A stretch of 64,000 nt of DNA from the NCBI RefSeq assembly GCF_040869045.1, contig NC_090319.1:231129832-231193831 (forward strand). The letters run 5' to 3'. Below are positions 60,024 through 64,000 of the stretch, in pieces. Each line of letters opens with the position of its first letter. Positions within the stretch are counted from its first letter, which is position 1. Made by a program: the position numbers and the translations under genes. Source of the stretch: Eurosta solidaginis. Its lineage: Eukaryota > Arthropoda > Insecta > Diptera > Tephritidae. A model generated the notes under the pieces. It saw only the letters and a program-made list of their open reading frames with translations, ran no database searches and was not told the origin of the DNA.

Positions 60024-60347
60024 CAGCTCTTTCGCATACCATTGCATAGGTATGTGACCGTGGTATAATGACAGCCACAATACTCTACATGTAATACTAC
60101 TGCATGTCAGTATATATATAAGATACATAAATATACAACTACTACAAATAAGTGTATGTACTACGATAGCATGCTAGTATGTGCAACATAATATATATAG
60201 AAGCGACGCAGTAGGCATGGCAACCAAAGAAGCCATATTGTAACGTACGATTGCATGAGTATGTAGAAGCAAACCTTGTACAGTTGAAAAGCGAGAATAA
60301 ATCGAACTATTAAACCGAGTGGACGCATCTTTTATTTAACGCTTAAA
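60019..60347 (+). repeat. G3 3' LTR
   Basis: 329 bp. It differs from the 5' LTR at about five positions (for example 'tgtatgt' for 'tgtatct', 'gaagcc' for 'gaaacc', 'aaaagcg' for 'aaaaggg'). Followed by TATG. Confidence 0.92.
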
Positions 60348-60351
60348 TATG

Positions 60352-61340
60352 TACATTCAACTTGCATCTGAACAGCTACATATCTTCTAATACTACTCTA
60401 AATAAGTCAACTTCGACGTTTCTGATAGATACAGGAGCGGATATCTTAATTATTAAGAAGGGTCAAATTGACAGTAATGTCACCATAAATAACTCACAGA
60501 TCACATATTTAAAAGGTATTGGCCGAGGCATAAACAGTAAAAGCAGATTAAACAGATGATAGTCTTTTAATACAACACAAATTTCACATAGTAGAAAATA
60601 ATTTCCCAATCCCATGTGATGGAATTTTGGGATTCGATTTCATTAAAAAATATAATTGCATTTTAGATAATAATAAAAATGGGGACAGCCTAATACTACG
60701 ATCATATGATTACCCAGAATTTATAGGTATACAAATGACGAATAAACCAACAATCAATAGCATAACAATACCCGCAAGTTCCGAAGAAACTAGACAGGTT
60801 CATATCAAAAGTAAAAATAATGAACTATTAGTACCTTATTAGGAATTGACTGATGGCATTTTTGTAGCCAAAACGATAGTAAACTCAAATCAATCTTTAT
60901 TAAGAATAATAAATACAACAGATAAATATGCAATCATCCAAGATTATGACATCAAAACAGAAAATTTCGAGGATTATGTAATAATTGAAAACACACCTCA
61001 CAATAAAGCTAATAATAAAACAAAATTAGAAAAATTGAATAAAAATTTCCCGCCATTCACTAGTGAATCATTCAACACATTGTGCTCAGAATTCATTGAT
61101 ATATTTTCATTAGAAACCGAACCAATCACGACCAAGAATTTTTACGAACAAAAGTTGCATATGAAAGATAATACTCCTGTATATATTAAAAATTATAGAC
61201 TACCTCAAGCACATAAGGATGAGCTAAACAAACAAGTAAATTAATTAATTCAAGATGATATTGTGGAACCATCAATTTCAGAATATAACAGCCCTATTTT
61301 ATTGGTACCTAAAAAATCCCTTCCGGGTAAACAAGAAAAA
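60352..61340 (+). pseudogene. G2 copy 2 protease and pol N-terminal part
   Basis: 60362-60559 encodes 'STFLIDTGADILIIKKGQID' (protease). It carries a 15-base deletion relative to copy 1 near 60533, then the shared TAA (60549-60551). 60627-61244 encodes 'GFDFIKKYNCILDN' and 'SEFIDIFSLETEPITTKNFY', with a private TAG (60840-60842, 'LVPY*ELTDGIF') and the shared TAA after 'NKQVN' (61242-61244). It ends at 'PKKSLPGKQEK' where the palindromic insertion begins. Confidence 0.87.
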
Positions 61341-63560
61341 AATTAAAGAAAAAAAAACTTTTTTAAAAATAAGCTTTTATTATTTTGGTTAATAAAATTA
61401 ACTAAAAAGTAAACAATAAATTGACTCTAAAGAAATATAACACTTTATAAGTTCATTGTAAGCTTAAACGATAATTAGGCTTTTTCGTCTGCGACAAAAA
61501 AATTCTATATTGTACATAATTATATTTTTTTAACATTAGCCGTGTTTTTTAACACGCGCGTATACGTTTCGTTTGCGCGTGTTAAAAAACGCCTATCTTC
61601 GCTTAGATAATGCTTAGGAGACCCATCTAGCGGCTGTGGTAAAACAACTAGCTACAGCAACAGGGTGTCCGAAAAGCGGAGACGCAACGCTCTGATGGCC
61701 ATAGGGTATAACATATAGCTGAATCAGTTGCGATGAATTGTGGACACACATATAATACATAGAATTAGTGTACAGGGTGAAACAAAGACACATATTTCAG
61801 TTACATCTGAGTATAATGCGTATTGAAATTTAGTAGGACAAAATTTATGCGCAGCAATTTCAGAGGTGTATTTATAGTTTGTCTCTTAGCAGTCCATATA
61901 AAGTTGAAGCGTAAACGGATATACGCGTGTTAAAAAACACGGCTATTAAAACTTTACACCTAAATTATTAAATCTTACAGTTTATATCACAGTCCTAATT
62001 GTTCTAATAAAAAACGTGTTAAATTTTGATGGTATAATTAAGAACATTTAGGATCTCATTTTCTTGCTATCGCAATGTAACACGCTTTTATTAGAACAAT
62101 TAGGACTGTGATATAAACTGTAAGATTTAATAATTTAGGTGTAAAGTTTTAATGTTAAAAAAATATAATTATGTACAATATAGAATTTTTTTGTCGCAGA
62201 CGAAAAAGCCTAATTATCGTTTAAGCTTACAATGAACTTATAAAGTGTTATATTTCTTTAGAGTCAATTTATTGTTTACTTTTTAGTTAATTTTATTAAC
62301 CAAAATAATAAAAGCTTATTTTTAAAAAAGTTTTTTTTCTTTAATTTTATTTTTTAATTTTTAGTTCGTTTTATTAACAAGTAATAGAAGCTTGTTCTTA
62401 TAAAAGCTTTAAATATAAGTATAGGGGGTGAAACAAAAACACATATATCAGTTACATCTGCGTATAATGCGTATTGGAATTTGTTAGTACACATTTTATG
62501 CGCAGCAACTTCAGAGGTGTATTTAAAGTTTAAAGCATTGTAAATATAAGTATTGAAGTCATGAGCCTGGGCATTCGCGCAATTTTAGTGATGTAAATTG
62601 CATGGCGCCAGCGCCAATGCGGTGCCAGCTCAATGGTAGCTCATTGACGAAATTACTCCAAGCGAATTTTTGACGCTTCTTAGTAGTGAGTGCGTAGTAC
62701 ATTTTACTTGCGCTATTGAGTGAAACGACTCTTGTGTGTCAGGCACGAGTTTGGTGTTATTGGCGCTACTGGCAGTGATGACACTGAGCTGTTGACGGTA
62801 GCGCTGGTAGTTCAGATTTTGAATCAGAGAAAGAATTGATGACCCGTGTGAATTATTATGGCTTTGGCCGTGTAAATTATTATGGTGTATTTGTATATTT
62901 TAGATTTAATGCACAATTAATATTTGTGTGTTTGAGCGGCCAAATAATAACAGTAGTATTGCTAAAGTGCTGCTTAGTTGATGGAATGTCGCTAATTTCT
63001 TAGCGATGATCAGCAGATTGTCAATATTTCGTTCAACGGACGCGCGAAATTGCCACATCTGCTCAAATTTTCCAAAGATTTTCCATTCTTGATTTAACTT
63101 AAGCTGTTATGCCAATATTTTTCAGCCAGCTTTTTTCAAATAGGTCATTTTTCCAAAAGCAAAATAAATTACAGAAAAGATTACAGGGTTAAACAGCCTT
63201 AAAAATTCAGCTATGTTGGTTATACACAGAAATACAACAGAGGGTTGTGTCTCCGCTTTTCGCAAGCGATGAGATTCACCACGCGTGACACGTGATTCAC
63301 CACGTCCAAATATCACAATCCACGGATAGGTACCGGCGTGTTTGTATGGGACTTAGGCTGTTATGCCAAAGTAAATACAAATCTTTACCGATAACTGTGT
63401 TATCGATTAATTTATCGAATTCTAACAAAGTAATATTGCATTGTCATCGGAGTTATACATGTGTGCAAAATTTCAACTCAATCGGACACCGGGAAGTGTA
63501 TCAAATTTAACTTGCAAGATTCCATTACAGACAACAAAAGTGAAAGTAAATAAAAGCTTA
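61341..63560. mobile_element. 2.2-kb insertion with large palindrome in G2 copy 2
   Basis: Inserted between 'acaagaaaaa' (61340) and 'aaaaggtgg' (63563), sites that are contiguous in copy 1 (41719-41733). The left arm (61341-61537 + 61948-62021) and right arm (62078-62346) are almost perfect inverted repeats of about 270 bp around a 56-base spacer. The left arm is split by a nested MITE. 62424-62530 repeats part of the MITE's interior in direct orientation. The rest (62560-63560) has no frame that I recognise. The right edge near 63550 ('aaaagcttata') echoes the left arm start, but the true ends are uncertain. Confidence 0.8.
61538..61944. mobile_element. MITE nested in the palindrome's left arm
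   Basis: A 407-bp insertion with terminal inverted repeats AGCCGTGTTTTTTAACACGC / GCGTGTTAAAAAACACGGCT. It is flanked by ATT (61535-61537 and 61945-61947). The intact right arm of the palindrome (around 62150) gives the empty site 'acattaaaac'. A subterminal inverted repeat ('gcgcgtgttaaaaaac', about 61576-61591) repeats the terminus. A 3-bp duplication is seen in PIF/Harbinger-like elements, but the superfamily is not established. Confidence 0.82.
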
Positions 63561-64000
63561 TAAAAAGGTGGAGATTAATTGCTGATTTCAGACAAATAAA
63601 TAAAAAATTAACAGCTGATAAATTCCCGTTGCCTAGAATAGATGATATTCTGGATTAATTAATGTCAGGATTTCACCAAATATAACTCAGCCCAGAGTCA
63701 AGGGATATCACATCCTTTATAGCGGATAACGGTACTTATCGTTTAAAAATATTACATTATGACCTCAACGTAGCCCCAAACTCATTCCAGAGGATGATGA
63801 AATTGGCATTTGCAGGTCTAAAACCATCACAAGCATTTTTATACATGGACGATTTAGTCGTATTGGGCTGCTCCGAAAAACATATGATACAAAATGTAAG
63901 AAATGTCTTTTCAACCTGCAGAAAATATAATTTAAAATTACATCCAGGTAAATGTTTATTCTTCAGTCAAGTTACTTATCTTGGACATAAATGCACAAGT
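63561..64000 (+). pseudogene. G2 copy 2 reverse transcriptase (runs off the window)
   Basis: 'RWRLIADFRQINKKLTADKF' and 'PLPRIDDILD' are followed by a TAA (63656-63658) and 'FHQI' with the shared TAA (63683-63685), then 'LSPESRDITSFIADNGTYRL', 'LNVAPNSFQRMMKLAFAGLK', 'AFLYMDDLVVLGCSEKHMIQ' (catalytic YMDD) and 'LHPGKCLFFSQVTYLGHKC'. It continues past 64000. Contiguous where copy 1 carries the Penelope-like insertion. Confidence 0.88.

Larger units (their letters stand above)
55112..60347 (+). mobile_element. Gypsy LTR retrotransposon G3 (mdg3/micropia-like), 5.2 kb
   Basis: LTRs of 329 bp at 55112-55440 and 60019-60347 with about five differences. The target duplication is TATG (55108-55111 and 60348-60351). 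G2 copy 1 around 40717-40730 provides the uninterrupted site ('aataaagtatgtacattc'). A primer-binding site close to tRNA-Leu follows the 5' LTR. Gag has two zinc knuckles, then protease, RT, RNase H and integrase in order; no env. Young by LTR similarity but with at least three stops and three frameshifts. Confidence 0.95.
51181..64000 (+). mobile_element. Errantivirus-like Gypsy element G2, copy 2 (continues beyond window)
   Basis: LTR, PBS, leader, small ORF, gag, then pol, in the same orientation as copy 1. It is interrupted by a foldback-family fragment (52124-53130), G3 (55112-60347) and a palindrome-bearing insertion (61341-63560). RT is still running at the right edge. It shares premature stops with copy 1. 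Confidence 0.9.

Overview
ORGANISM AND GENERAL CHARACTER. This is eukaryotic, AT-rich DNA from an insect, most likely a brachyceran fly. Tephritid or calyptrate is my guess, from memory of the repeat families only. Almost everything is transposable-element sequence. There are no operons and no prokaryotic genes. The only part that reads as an ordinary host gene is one plus-strand exon (13658-13855) with good splice sites, encoding the start of an animal haem-peroxidase domain. If that is right, much of the window to its right could be a repeat-filled intron of that gene, or simply flanking DNA. LAYOUT. 1-2752: 130-bp satellite and older tandem units, each closed by a terminal motif of a foldback-like family. 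3188-5757: internally deleted RTE-type non-LTR retrotransposon (minus) with a perfect 14-bp target duplication. 5948-6280 and 10295-10632: two copies of one tRNA-derived SINE. 7307-9137: R1/LOA-type non-LTR element that has lost its reverse transcriptase. 10998-13368: two copies of a non-autonomous DNA transposon (8-bp target duplication), the first carrying a Tc1/mariner-type MITE. 13658-13855: peroxidase exon. 13875-18028: complete 4.15-kb foldback-like element with about 19 units of the 130-bp satellite. 18554-19030: another inverted-repeat element. 19059-32409: a 13.35-kb Ty3/Gypsy element G1 (minus) with very long LTRs (about 3 kb), inserted into an unrelated broken reading frame. 33300-34170: diverged gag relic of a G1 relative. 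34223-40200: a pair of inverted repeats enclosing a CR1-like non-LTR element (minus). 40243-64000: two head-to-tail copies of an errantivirus-like Gypsy element G2 that share a single LTR (51181-51680). NESTING. G2 copy 1 is interrupted by a Penelope-like element with a GIY-YIG endonuclease (41770-44494) and by a CsRn1-type Gypsy element (46039-50045, minus). G2 copy 2 is interrupted in its leader by a foldback-family fragment, at the gag/pol junction by a third Gypsy element G3 (55112-60347), and in its reverse transcriptase by a 2.2-kb insertion containing a large palindrome with its own nested MITE. Because the two G2 copies are paralogues, each gives the empty site for the other's insertions, so several boundaries can be set to the base. 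FUNCTIONAL STATE. No element has an intact coding region in the window. G1 and G3 have nearly identical LTRs yet broken frames. Three of the G1 frameshifts are in homopolymers and may be assembly errors. G2 copies share at least three premature stops at the same positions, so they most likely come from duplication of an already dead copy. All identities are from reading translations and motifs by eye; no database search was run.
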